Assembly: GCA_963822215.1 (NCBI GenBank)
Contig: CAWGGX010000008.1
Coordinates: forward strand, 310,001 to 374,000
Direction of reading: 5' to 3'
DNA: 64,000 nt
Origin: Roseiarcus sp963822215
GTDB lineage: Bacteria > Pseudomonadota > Alphaproteobacteria > Rhizobiales > Beijerinckiaceae
A model generated the notes under the pieces. That model did not search any database and had not been told where the DNA came from. It saw only the letters and a list, made by a program, of their open reading frames with translations. The translations under genes were made by a program, and so were the position numbers. Shown here piece by piece: positions 28,333 through 37,014 of this stretch. Numbering within the stretch: the stretch's first letter is position 1; the number at the start of each line of letters is the position of its first letter.

Positions 28333-29619
28333 TCAAATCCGCGCGCACTCGGCTGCGAGCAGCAGTTCGACAAGATCGTGGTGACGCCGGCCGTCGAGGC
28401 CGGTCGCGTCCCGGATGCGCTGCAACCGGGCATAGATCGTGTTGGGATGGACCTCGAGCCGCCGGCCCGCCTTCTGAATATTGAGATCGGCGTCGGCGAG
28501 CGCCTGCAAAGTTTGCAGAAGCGCGCCCCCGGTCTTCGCGTCCGCGGCGATCAAGACCGAGATCCAGGGCGGCGCCGCCGAACGCGCATATTCGCCGCCT
28601 GCGTGCAGCAGCAAGCTGCGCACCGGGAGCTCTGAGAAGGACACGACACGCCGGTCGACGCTGGCGAAATCCAGCGCCGCTGCCGCCTCCCTCAGCGCGC
28701 CGGGGATCGAGGCGGTCGACGGGCGATCGGCGCTGACGCCGGCGAGCACCGAGGGGCCAAGCTGCATCAGAAGCGGCGTCAGGCGCTCGGCCAGGTTCGT
28801 TTGCGGCGCCGTCCACCCCGATTGCCGGCGCAAGGCCGAGGCGACGGCGATCACCCGGGAATTGCGCAGGCCCGCGAGAACCCTGATGTGGGTCGGCGCA
28901 AACAGATTGGCGAGAGCGGCGAGGAGTCGCTGCGCGCGCTCGGGATTGTCGAGCTCGACGGCGATTGGCGTGCGCACCCCGACGACGCAGTAGGACTGAC
29001 GCTGATCGAGGTAGCCGGCCGATTTCAGCAGTCTCTCGATCCGCCCGTCGGACTCATCGTAGCCGGCAAGCAGAATATTGAGGAGTTCGGCGCTGAGGTC
29101 GCCTTCGGCCGCCTCGATCAGGCGGGTGTGGGCGACATAGTCGGATGTCATCACGGCGCTGATGACATTGGTGTATTCGATGGCGAAATCGGCGATCGCG
29201 TCGACGGCCTGGTGCGCGATTTCCGGCCGCGCGGCCGCCGCGGCGTCTCGCAGCCAGCGCGACATCGCCCGGTGCCCGCATCGATAGGCGTGTAGCGTCG
29301 CCTCGAGCGGAAAGCGCTGTTCTGCGCGCAGGCGCGCGTGATCGCTGACGAATCCGAGATCGCCGGGTTTCTCGCCCGCAAACAGTCGCACAATTTCCGT
29401 CACGTGGGCCTTCGCATGGTCGCTGAGGTCCGGCAGGATTTGCGGATTGCGGCTGTCCGTGAAGGCCGCGACCTCGCCGAGAACCGCGTCCCGAAGCGCT
29501 TTTTCGACGCTGATGGCGGAGCGACGAAGCGCCGGGGCGACATCCGGTATGACGCCTAGCTCTGCGAGGCGTTCAAGCGTCTGAAGCAGGGCGCGGTCGA
29601 GGCGCGAGGACTCGGTCAT
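28333..29619 (-). CDS. PucR/CdaR-family transcriptional regulator
   Basis: 428 residues. The N-terminal RsbRD-like helical region covers about 10-150, with RFPLEATLHAYRCGHRAMSR. A degenerate GGDEF-like middle domain follows, and a PucR-type HTH at about 365-420 with LNIQKAGRRLEVHPNTIYAR. It is convergent with the kinase gene and divergent from the YCII gene. Its target is unknown. Confidence 0.87.
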   Translation of the reverse strand: MTESSRLDRALLQTLERLAELGVIPDVAPALRRSAISVEKALRDAVLGEVAAFTDSRNPQILPDLSDHAKAHVTEIVRLFAGEKPGDLGFVSDHARLRAEQRFPLEATLHAYRCGHRAMSRWLRDAAAAARPEIAHQAVDAIADFAIEYTNVISAVMTSDYVAHTRLIEAAEGDLSAELLNILLAGYDESDGRIERLLKSAGYLDQRQSYCVVGVRTPIAVELDNPERAQRLLAALANLFAPTHIRVLAGLRNSRVIAVASALRRQSGWTAPQTNLAERLTPLLMQLGPSVLAGVSADRPSTASIPGALREAAAALDFASVDRRVVSFSELPVRSLLLHAGGEYARSAAPPWISVLIAADAKTGGALLQTLQALADADLNIQKAGRRLEVHPNTIYARLQRIRDATGLDGRRHHDLVELLLAAECARI

Positions 29620-29736
29620 GCTGTGGACTCTTCACAATGCCGGTCGACGTTCCGCCACGAAACTCGCCATGGGCCGACCCGGCGGACGGTGCTAGCCAGT
29701 CAGCGCACTTGTTTCCCCCGACCAAGGAGACTTCAA

Positions 29737-30051
29737 ATGGCCAAGTATCTTTTCGTCTATCACGGCGGCAAAATGCCTTCGAATCCGCAGGAAGCGCAGG
29801 AGACGATGAACGCGTGGGGCGCCTGGTTCGGCGGGCTCGGCGCCGCGATCATCGATGGCGGCAACCCGGTCGGCAAGTCCTACACGGTGAAGGCCGACGG
29901 CTCCCTCGTCGCCGACGGCGGGGCCAATCCGGCGAGCGGCTACAGCCTGATCGAGGCCTCAAGCGTCGAAGACGCCCACGCCAAGGCCAAGGGGTGCCCG
30001 CTGCTCAAGGCGGGGGGCACGATCGAGGTCGCTCAGGCCATGGACATGTGA
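29737..30051 (+). CDS. YCII-related domain protein
   Basis: 104 residues from the ATG at 29737, preceded by AAGGAGA. It starts MAKYLFVYHGGKMP and has the DGG..V..SYTV and GYSLIEA..VEDA.A.A pattern of YCII/DGPF-type dimeric alpha-beta barrel proteins. The family's biochemical function is not settled. An in-frame extension to 29623 lacks a ribosome binding site and was rejected. Confidence 0.82.
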   Translation: MAKYLFVYHGGKMPSNPQEAQETMNAWGAWFGGLGAAIIDGGNPVGKSYTVKADGSLVADGGANPASGYSLIEASSVEDAHAKAKGCPLLKAGGTIEVAQAMDM

Positions 30052-30162
30052 GGCCCGGGCCGGCGCCGCCCCGATCAGGGGACGGCGCCGGCGCCTAGAA
30101 GGTAGCTCCCAAGCCAGGCCCTCCGCTCCTCGTTCTGATCCCCGGGTCAAGCCCGGGGATGT

Positions 30163-30258
30163 TGAAGGATGCTCCAGCGCGCACGAACGCCTCCCATTCC
30201 TGGATCATCCTTCGACAAGCTCAGGATGAGGTGTTGTCATGGCGACCCAGCTTGGAAG
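30163..30258. repeat. Dispersed ~98-bp repeat, copy 1
   Basis: Starts gaaggatgctccagcgcgca and includes catccttcgacaagctcagg; a closely related copy lies at 36800..36897. Core palindromic words (CCTTCGACAAGCTCAGG and its complement) are common in alphaproteobacterial genomes. A GC-rich hairpin ccccgggtcaagcccgggg lies just before it at 30140..30158. Confidence 0.75.
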
Positions 30259-30291
30259 TTACCCCAAGACAACAAACTATTGGAGGAAACC

Positions 30292-30684
30292 ATGTCCGTC
30301 GAACTGCGCTTTCTTGCCTACACCGCTTTTCTGACGGCGGCGTTGTGGATTCCCTACATCGTCGCCCAGGTCCAGACGAACGGGTTTCTGGCGCCGGCGA
30401 ACTACGTCGATCCGACGCCGCGGAAGGTTCCCCTATGGGGCGATCGGGCCAATCGCACTCATCTCAATGCCGTCGAAAACTTTGCGCCGTTCGCCGCGCT
30501 CGTTCTGATCGCCCATGTTACGGGCAAGGAAAACGCGATGACGGCCTTCTGGGCGATCTCGTTCTTCTGGCTTCGCGTGATCCACGCCGTCGTCTATCTC
30601 GCCGGCATGCCTTTCATTCGGACCGTTACGTTCACCCTGGGATTCGTGGCGGTCTGCGGACTGTTCTGGGAAGTCGTCAGCTAG
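30292..30684 (+). CDS. MAPEG-family membrane protein
   Basis: 130 residues with four hydrophobic segments. RTHLNAVENFAPFAALVLIA in the middle is the MAPEG signature containing the conserved N..EN pattern. Family members are small integral membrane proteins that include microsomal glutathione transferases. The ATG at 30292 follows TGGAGGAAACC. The TAG stop forms part of a CTAG target duplication of a MITE-like insertion immediately downstream. Confidence 0.85.
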   Translation: MSVELRFLAYTAFLTAALWIPYIVAQVQTNGFLAPANYVDPTPRKVPLWGDRANRTHLNAVENFAPFAALVLIAHVTGKENAMTAFWAISFFWLRVIHAVVYLAGMPFIRTVTFTLGFVAVCGLFWEVVS

Positions 30685-30807
30685 CAGCCTGTCGGACTTA
30701 AAGGTACACTCATTGATATCATTGGGTTTTTCGTCTTTTCGGAGAAGCACAAAACGTAACAATATCAGTATGTTGCTCGTCGAGAGACCCTTAAGTCCGA
30801 CAGGCTG
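30685..30807. mobile_element. 123-bp MITE-like element with CTAG target duplication
   Basis: The ends are inverted repeats: left CAGCCTGTCGGACTTAAAGG, right read inward CAGCCTGTCGGACTTAAGGG, one mismatch in 20. Both ends are flanked by CTAG (30681..30684 and 30808..30811). The inside is AT-richer and has no coding capacity. It looks like a non-autonomous transposon whose parent is not in the window. The left CTAG includes the stop of the MAPEG gene. Confidence 0.75.
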
Positions 30808-30950
30808 CTAGGGGTCCAAATCCAACGCCTGCATCGCACGCCGAGGACTGAGGTCGACGTGAAGCTGCCGTTCGAGGATGGCGAGGTCAAAGCGCGCCTC
30901 GCCCCTTGGCGGGCCCTCATTGTCCCAACGTCGCTCTCGGCAGCCCTGAG

Positions 30951-31175
30951 TCAGGGCTGCCGCAACTGATCCGAAGCGCGATGCAAGATCGCGGGCGTGG
31001 AAGGGTTCGGCGACAGACTTATCTGCCGTCGAGCGGGATTGTCGACCGAACTGATCAGATAAGCGAGGAACCAAACGGCGACCGCGTAGGCGAGAAGGAT
31101 CGTCACGGGAATCAGACTGCGTTCGTCGGCCAAACAGGCCTGGTAATATCTGGCCTGCTTCTCGATCCAGCGCAT
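30951..31175 (-). CDS. Small membrane protein, hypothetical
   Basis: 74 residues from the ATG at 31175, preceded by TTGGAGGCGGAG. It has one strong membrane helix at about 20-45 (SLIPVTILLAYAVAVWFLAY) with a charged N-terminus (MRWIEKQARYYQACLADERS). No family is recognised. A TTG start at 31187 is also open. No neighbours on the same strand. Confidence 0.5.
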   Translation of the reverse strand: MRWIEKQARYYQACLADERSLIPVTILLAYAVAVWFLAYLISSVDNPARRQISLSPNPSTPAILHRASDQLRQP

Positions 31176-31388
31176 CTCCGCCTCCAATGGGGGTCCAGCA
31201 CTCCCTAGATTTGTGGGTTAGTCGCAGGCGGACCAATCCGCCGGCGGGGTCTCCTAGACACGAGTTGGCCGTTGCTGCTGTGATCCTCGTCACAATTCGC
31301 GAAGCGGCGGGCCGCACCTCATCCGGCGCTTCGCGCCAGCTTACCCAGCAAGCTGGGGCAGGGGCCCCGCGCGACGGTTCGCGGTGCA

Positions 31389-31414
31389 TTAAGCCGCGGT
31401 CAGCGACCGCGGCT
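31389..31414. terminator. Strong GC hairpin downstream of the substrate-binding protein gene
   Basis: GCCGCGGTCAGCGACCGCGGC can form an 8-bp GC stem with a short loop. It lies about 35 bases beyond the end of the minus-strand transporter gene. No U-run follows, so it is at most an RNA 3'-end stabiliser or a weak terminator. Confidence 0.35.
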
Positions 31415-31445
31415 ACAGAACGCGCTTCGGCTAAGGCTGAACGTC

Positions 31446-32651
31446 CTATTTCTTCACCAGCGGGCAGGTCGAGTCGGAGAGCGGCCCATAAGCCTCAGGG
31501 CCCGACATCGTCTTCACCAGCTTGTAGTAGTCCCACGGCCCCTTCGATTCCGCCGGCGTCTTGACCTGCATCACAAACATCGAGTGCTCGAGCAGCCCAT
31601 CGGGACGGATGACGCCGTCGCTGGTGTACATGTCGTCGACCTTAGTGTTGTGAAGTTCAGCCATCACCTTGTCGGCGTCGGTCGTGCCGACCGCCTTGAC
31701 CGCGTTGAGGTAGGTCAGCGTCGCCGAGTAATAGGCCGCCTGATTGTAGGTCGGCATGGCGCCGGTCTTGTCGAAGAAGCGCTTGCCGAAAGCGCGGCTC
31801 TTGTCGTTGAGGTCCCAGTACCAGCCGGCGGTAAGGTAGAGGCCCTGCGCCGTATCGAGGCCGACCGCGTGGATGTCGGTGATGAAGGCGAGCAGCGCGG
31901 CCGGCTTCATGGTGGCGGTAAGACCGAACTCGTGCGCGGCCTTCAGGGAATTGCTGAAGTCGCCGCCCGCGTTGGCGAGCCCGACCACCTGCGCCCCAGA
32001 ACTTTGGGCCTGCAACAGGTAGGACGAGAAGTCCGACGTTCCCAGCGGCGTCCTCACCGATCCGATCACCTTGCCGCCGCCGGCTTCGACGACCTTGGTC
32101 GCCGCCGCCTGGAGCTGCGTGCCGAAGGCGTAGTCCGCGGTGAGGAAGAACCAGGTCTTGCCGCCCTGATCGAGGATTGCCTTCGCCGTCCCGTTGGCGA
32201 GCGCGTTGGTGTCGTAGCCGTAGTGGATCGTGTAGGCGTTGCAGTCCTTGCCGGTCAGCGAAGCGCCGGCGGCGCCGATGGCGAAAAAGGGCGTCTTCTT
32301 TTCCTTGGCGATCGGCGCCATGGCGAGGCTCACGCCGGTGTTGGAGCCGCCGAGCAGCATGGTGAGCCCGCGGGTGTCGGCCCACTCGCGGAACTTGCTC
32401 GCGCCGATGTCGGGCTTGTTCTGGTGGTCCGCGGTCAGCAACTCGATCGGCTGTCCGAGCGCGCTGCCGCCGAAATCGGCGATCGCCATTTTGATGCTCT
32501 CGACCGCGCGCGGGCCGTTCACGTCCGCGTATAGGCCCGACATGTCGTCGATGTCGCCGATCACGACCTTTTCCGCGGCGTGCGCCGCGAACGATGAAAT
32601 GGAGACGAGGAGCGCGGCCGAGACCGACGCGAGCCATGTGCTGAACGTCAT
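31446..32651 (-). CDS. ABC transporter substrate-binding protein, branched-chain amino acid type
   Basis: 401 residues from the ATG at 32651, with GGAGGAAACAGG upstream. The signal peptide is about 26 residues (ends SSFAAHA). The LivJ-type fold shows VVIGDIDDMSGLYADVNGP, AIADFGGSALGQPIELL, MLLGGSNTGVSLAM and the C-terminal MYTSDGVIRPDGLL. It binds an amino acid, amide or aromatic acid in the periplasm. No permease or ATPase gene is adjacent. The neighbour upstream is a damaged tannase-type esterase, so an aromatic acid ligand is possible. Confidence 0.88.
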   Translation of the reverse strand: MTFSTWLASVSAALLVSISSFAAHAAEKVVIGDIDDMSGLYADVNGPRAVESIKMAIADFGGSALGQPIELLTADHQNKPDIGASKFREWADTRGLTMLLGGSNTGVSLAMAPIAKEKKTPFFAIGAAGASLTGKDCNAYTIHYGYDTNALANGTAKAILDQGGKTWFFLTADYAFGTQLQAAATKVVEAGGGKVIGSVRTPLGTSDFSSYLLQAQSSGAQVVGLANAGGDFSNSLKAAHEFGLTATMKPAALLAFITDIHAVGLDTAQGLYLTAGWYWDLNDKSRAFGKRFFDKTGAMPTYNQAAYYSATLTYLNAVKAVGTTDADKVMAELHNTKVDDMYTSDGVIRPDGLLEHSMFVMQVKTPAESKGPWDYYKLVKTMSGPEAYGPLSDSTCPLVKK

Positions 32652-32680
32652 TCCTGTTTCCTCCCGCCCACGATCGGGGC

Positions 32681-34313
32681 CTATTTGCGCTCGACAGCGC
32701 AGGTGAAATTGCCTGCGATATTCGGGTCGCCGCCGCCGTTGTACCACGCCTTCTGCGGATATGGACACAGCGGGCGCTGCATGGCGATCCCCTTGCTCGG
32801 ATCGTCGCCGACGAACTTGGTCGCTACGACCTGGGCAGGCGCAACCCCGTCCTCGACCCAATGGCTCAGCGCGGTGAAGACGTCATGGCCGGCGTCGTTG
32901 GCGGGGGGCCGGAAGCCGCCAAATCCCGCCGAGTTCGAACCGGTTCGGCCCTGGGCCGCCAAAGCAGTGGCCGAAGCCCGGCGCCAGGAACAGCCGCGCA
33001 AAGTCCTGGGCGGCCTGCGGTCCGCCAGTCGCATCGGAAAGCCGGTTGTAGAAGGCGACGGTCTGCATTGGCGGCACGACCGGGTCCGCCCAGCCCTGGT
33101 ACATGATCATCTTGCCGCCGCGCTCGCGAAACTTGCTCAGGTCTCCCGTCGTCGCGCCATTGACGGACGGTCCGAGCATCGCGTCGACCTTGGGCATATC
33201 CCGCTCGAGGTCGAAATCGCGCCAATTCCAATTGGCGCCGAACACCCACTTGAACAGACCGTCGAACGCCGGCTCGCCGGGAGCGTTTCCGGGCGCCTCG
33301 ATGAAGCCCCAGTTGAAACCGCCTGCCTCGCTTCCCGGAGGCCAGCCGTAGAAAACCGCCTTGCCCGTGTGATCGGTCGGCCCGGCGTAAAACGCCTTTG
33401 CGGTGTCTGCTTCCTCCGCCGTCAGGCAGGTGTCGTCCGCGGCGCCTTTGCATACCAGAGAGGAGGGATCGAAATCGCAGCCGGTGGGATCGGCGATGAA
33501 CGGATCCGATTTGAGGCCGTTATTTTTCGCGCCGCACGCCGCCACGGCCGATTTGGTCAACAAGGCGAGCTTCGCGTCCGAAAGTTTGTGGCCGGGCTTC
33601 AGGTTTGCGGCCACGTAGTCCGTCACCGCCACGGCGTGACCCCACGTCCGGTTGACGACAGGGTCGCCGACCAGAACGCCGTCGAAATCCTCGGGATAAT
33701 ATTGAGCTTCGACAATGCCCTGTTGCCCGCCCGTCGAACAGCCGGTGTAGTAGGCGCGCTTTGGATCGGCGCCGTAGAACGCCTTGGCGATGTCCTTGCC
33801 GGTCACCGCCAAGACATGGGTCGACAGAATTCCCCAATCCTTCCACTTTTGCGGATGATCGACGAGCGCGTCGCCGTTGAGCGGGCTCGACGGGGCGGTT
33901 CCCATGTCGGTGATCGCAGTCGCATATCCTCGCCTGAGGGCGGCTTCCATCGCGCCGTAGTTGTAGGCTAGCGTCCCCGCATAGCCGCCGCTCCCGTTCG
34001 CGTGGAAGACGCCCGCCCAACCCTCTTTTGGCAGCCATAGCTCGATGCGGATATCGGAGTCGGGCGCCCGCTTCACGGATGCGACCACCCGGCAGTAAGC
34101 CGGCACGGCTTTTCGGGTCACCTTGTCGGCAGTCGTGTAGTCGCCGGCCGGAACCAGTTGGGCGGTCTCGATCGTCGTGTCGGACAGCTTGAGGCTCGCC
34201 AAGTCCTCGCATGAACTTGCTAACGCCGGGGCTGAGCACGCAAACGCGGCCAAGGGGATCGCGGTTGAAGCGACGAATTGAAGCCGCGACGAACGCTTGC
34301 TTTTCTTGACCAT
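32681..34313 (-). pseudogene. Tannase/feruloyl esterase family hydrolase, frameshifted near the C-terminus
   Basis: The first frame encodes a signal peptide (SAPALASS), then the tannase fold with YTGCSTGGQQGIVEAQYYPE as nucleophile elbow and APGFGHCFGGPGPN carrying the catalytic His. It then runs into the wrong frame. The correct end (SAGFGGFRPPANDAGHDVF to the last CAVERK) is in another frame. A 10-bp palindromic insertion GAACCGGTTC near 32934..32943 explains the shift, and removing 10 bases gives about 540 residues. These enzymes release phenolic acids from esters. The unshifted frame still contains the whole triad region. Confidence 0.75.
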
Positions 34314-34598
34314 CGTTTTCCTCCCTTGGGGCGCGCAAAATTCTGTGGCGGTCCCGAACAGCAGGGTCCGCAAAGTCACCGCCGGATATGGGTTTGTCGC
34401 GGCCCTCTTCGGCGCCAATTAAACGGAGGGCGCCGCGCAAAGGAAATATGCGAAACCGACGTCGAAGTCGGAGAACTCCTGGATCAATCATCCATTCCCG
34501 ATGGCGCGGCGGACGCTTCGTGTTCGAAGCGCCGGGCCTCTGACGGATGGGGACGGCGATCGCGCGATCGTCGTCGGTTTCGCGGGTTTGAGGATCGC

Positions 34599-35981
34599 CT
34601 ATTCGAACGTCGCGCCGAGCCCCTCCATCGCAGGGCGGAAGGTCGGAAAGCTGGTGGCGATCATGGCGGTGTCATCGACCGCCATCGGTTCCCGGCTCGC
34701 GAGCCCCATGACCAGGAAGCTCATGGCGATGCGGTGATCCATATGGGTCGCGACCAGGCCGCCGCCCTTCGGGACGCCGCCGCCCTCGACGACGAGATCG
34801 TCGCCCTCGATCGCGTGCGGAACGTCCGCGGCGGCGAGGCCGGCGGCGACCGCGGCGAGACGGTCGCTTTCCTTGACCCGGAGCTCGTGCAGGCCGCGCA
34901 TCCGCGTCGTCCCGGCGGCGAAGGCCGCAGCGACCGCGAGGATCGGGTATTCGTCGATCATCGAGGGCGCGCGGGCGGCGGGCACGTCGACGCCCGTGAG
35001 CGCGCTCGCCCGGACGCGCAGGTCGGCGACCTCCTCGCCGCCTTCGACGCGCGTGTCGAGAAGGGCGATCTCGGCCCCCATCTCGAGGAGCGTCGTCATC
35101 AGCCCGGAGCGCAGCGGGTTCGTCATGACGCCCTCGACCACGATGTCCGAACCGGGGACGATCAGCGCCGCCACGATCGGGAACGCCGCCGACGACGGGT
35201 CGGCCGGCACGACGACCGGACGGGCCCTAAGTTCCGGGCGGCCGACGAGGTCGATCCGGCGCCCGTCGCCCTCGCGCGTGACCGTCACCTCGGCGCCGAA
35301 ATGGGCGAGCATCTTCTCGGTGTGGTCGCGCGAGGCCTCCGCCTCGATCACGGTCGTCACGCCGCGCGCGTTGAGGCCGGCGAGCAGAACGGCCGACTTG
35401 ATCTGCGCCGAGGCGACCGGGGTCCGGTAGAGAATCGGGGCCGGATCGCGCACGCCCCTGAGGGTGATCGGGCAGCGGCCGCCCCCGGCCTCGGCCAGGA
35501 CCTCGGCGCCCATCAGCTTCAGGGGGTCGAGGATCCGGTTCATCGGCCGCTTGCGCAGCGAGGCGTCGCCGTCGAAGGTCGCCGTGATCCCATGCCCGCC
35601 GACGACGCCCATCGTGAGGCGCGAGCCGGTGCCGGCGTTGCCGAAGTCGAGCGTGTGGCGGGGCGGAACGAGCGCGCCCAGTCCGGGCCCGCGGATGCGC
35701 CAGCGCCCCGGCGCCAGCCGCTCGACCGACGCGCCGAGCGCAGCTGAGGCCTGGCCCGTGCGCAAGACGTCGTCGCCTTCGAGCAGGCCTTCGACCGTCG
35801 TCTCGCCGCAGGCGAGGAGCCCCATGAGAAAGGCGCGGTGCGAGATCGATTTGTCGCCGGGCGGCCGGAACCGGCCGCGAAGCGCTGGACTCAGCAAGGC
35901 GCCAAGCGGCGTTGCGGCGGGGCGATCGAGAGCGGACACGCGGGGGACCCGGTTCAGTGACGGAGCCGCCGCTCGTATCAT
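34599..35981 (-). CDS. aroA: 3-phosphoshikimate 1-carboxyvinyltransferase (EPSP synthase)
   Basis: 460 residues from the ATG at 35981; a GTG at 35939 would give an N-terminus closer to CP4 length. Motifs are PPGDKSISHRAFLMG, LDFGNAGTGSRLTMG, SAQIKSAVLLAGLN, RDHTEKML, PSMIDEYPILAVAAAFA and ELRVKESDRL. It joins PEP to shikimate-3-phosphate on the way to chorismate. Overall it tracks the class II (CP4-like) group, yet the residue that is Ala100 in CP4 is Gly here and the NxTR motif reads NPLR. It is divergent from the TIGR02300 gene. Confidence 0.93.
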   Translation of the reverse strand: MIRAAAPSLNRVPRVSALDRPAATPLGALLSPALRGRFRPPGDKSISHRAFLMGLLACGETTVEGLLEGDDVLRTGQASAALGASVERLAPGRWRIRGPGLGALVPPRHTLDFGNAGTGSRLTMGVVGGHGITATFDGDASLRKRPMNRILDPLKLMGAEVLAEAGGGRCPITLRGVRDPAPILYRTPVASAQIKSAVLLAGLNARGVTTVIEAEASRDHTEKMLAHFGAEVTVTREGDGRRIDLVGRPELRARPVVVPADPSSAAFPIVAALIVPGSDIVVEGVMTNPLRSGLMTTLLEMGAEIALLDTRVEGGEEVADLRVRASALTGVDVPAARAPSMIDEYPILAVAAAFAAGTTRMRGLHELRVKESDRLAAVAAGLAAADVPHAIEGDDLVVEGGGVPKGGGLVATHMDHRIAMSFLVMGLASREPMAVDDTAMIATSFPTFRPAMEGLGATFE

Positions 35982-36092
35982 CGGACCGGACCCCTGTCGA
36001 CGGCGACAAAATCGCATTGACAGGGTTGCTCGACCTGTCTAACCGGAGCCCTCCGAAAAAACCGCCCTTGCAACGACAGGAAAACGATCGCA

Positions 36093-36473
36093 GTGGCCAA
36101 ACCCGAACTCGGAGCCAAACGCCAGTGCCAAGCGTGCGGCGCCAAATTCTTCGACCTCAACAAGGATCCGATCGTCTGCCCGAAGTGCGGCACGGTCTTC
36201 CAGGGAGCGGCGGCGCCCATGCGCGTCCGGCCGGCGACGAAGGAAGACGAAGAGGATACGGAGATGGTCGCCCCGGCGGGCGTCGACATCGTGTCGCTCG
36301 ACGAGGTCGAGGCCGGCGAGGAGAAGGCCGCCGAGCCGGTGGTCGAGGACATCGACGTCGAGGACGACGCCGCCGAAGCTGAGGACGACTCCTTCCTCGA
36401 GGAGGAGGAAGAGGACGACGACGACGTCAGCAATCTGATCGACGGCGACATCGCGCCGGACGAGGAGGGCTGA
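36093..36473 (+). CDS. TIGR02300-family acidic protein (FYDLN acid domain)
   Basis: 126 residues from the GTG at 36093. The N-terminus has a treble-clef-like zinc pair (CQACGAKFFDLNKDPIVCPKCG). The rest is extremely acidic (runs of Glu and Asp at about 50-126). The family is almost restricted to alphaproteobacteria and its function is not established. It lies between aroA (divergent) and tRNA-Ala. Confidence 0.9.
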   Translation: MAKPELGAKRQCQACGAKFFDLNKDPIVCPKCGTVFQGAAAPMRVRPATKEDEEDTEMVAPAGVDIVSLDEVEAGEEKAAEPVVEDIDVEDDAAEAEDDSFLEEEEEDDDDVSNLIDGDIAPDEEG

Positions 36474-36644
36474 TTTTGCACCTCGCCTTGGGCCGCGTGG
36501 GCGCGAAGCGACGGTTTTGCGACAGGCGTCGCTTTTTTGCGCAATGGGCCTTGTGGCGGACGAAGCTTTGCGGTTATACCGCCGCCCGCGCAAGCTGATC
36601 GGCGCTTCGCCCCAAACGAAGCCCGCGCGCGGCCATGGAAAAAT

Positions 36645-36721
<77 letters not shown>

Positions 36722-36787
36722 CCCTATCAATAGCTTAGCGTTCGATGACGACGCGACGTAACAGGCTAGCCGTCCCCCGCGCCTCGT

Positions 36788-36897
36788 CCTGAGCTTGTCG
36801 AAGGACGCTCCAGCGCGCACGAGCGCCGCCGCACACTGGATCATCCTTCGACAGGCTCAGGATGAGGTCATTGTCATGGCAGCCCGGTTTGGGAGTT
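36788..36897. repeat. Dispersed ~98-bp repeat, copy 2, with flanking inverted repeat
   Basis: Matches 30163..30258 through gaaggacgctccagcgcgca and catccttcgacaggctcagg to the tgtcatggc words. Here an extra cctgagcttgtcgaagga at 36787..36804 pairs with tccttcgacaggctcagg at 36845..36862, forming a large stem-loop. It sits between tRNA-Ala and selA. Confidence 0.75.
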
Positions 36898-37014
36898 TCG
36901 CGGCGCCGTGCGTCGCTCTCGGCCGGGGGCCAGATGCGAGGCGGCTCATTCCGCCGGTCGGGTCATCGCTTGGCCAGTGCGCCGGCATCCACCCTGAGGG
37001 AGAGTGATGCTCGA

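Noticed and set aside
36862..37014. Upstream extension of selA
   Set aside because: It crosses the dispersed palindromic repeat; the ATG at 37015 has a good ribosome binding site and gives the family length.
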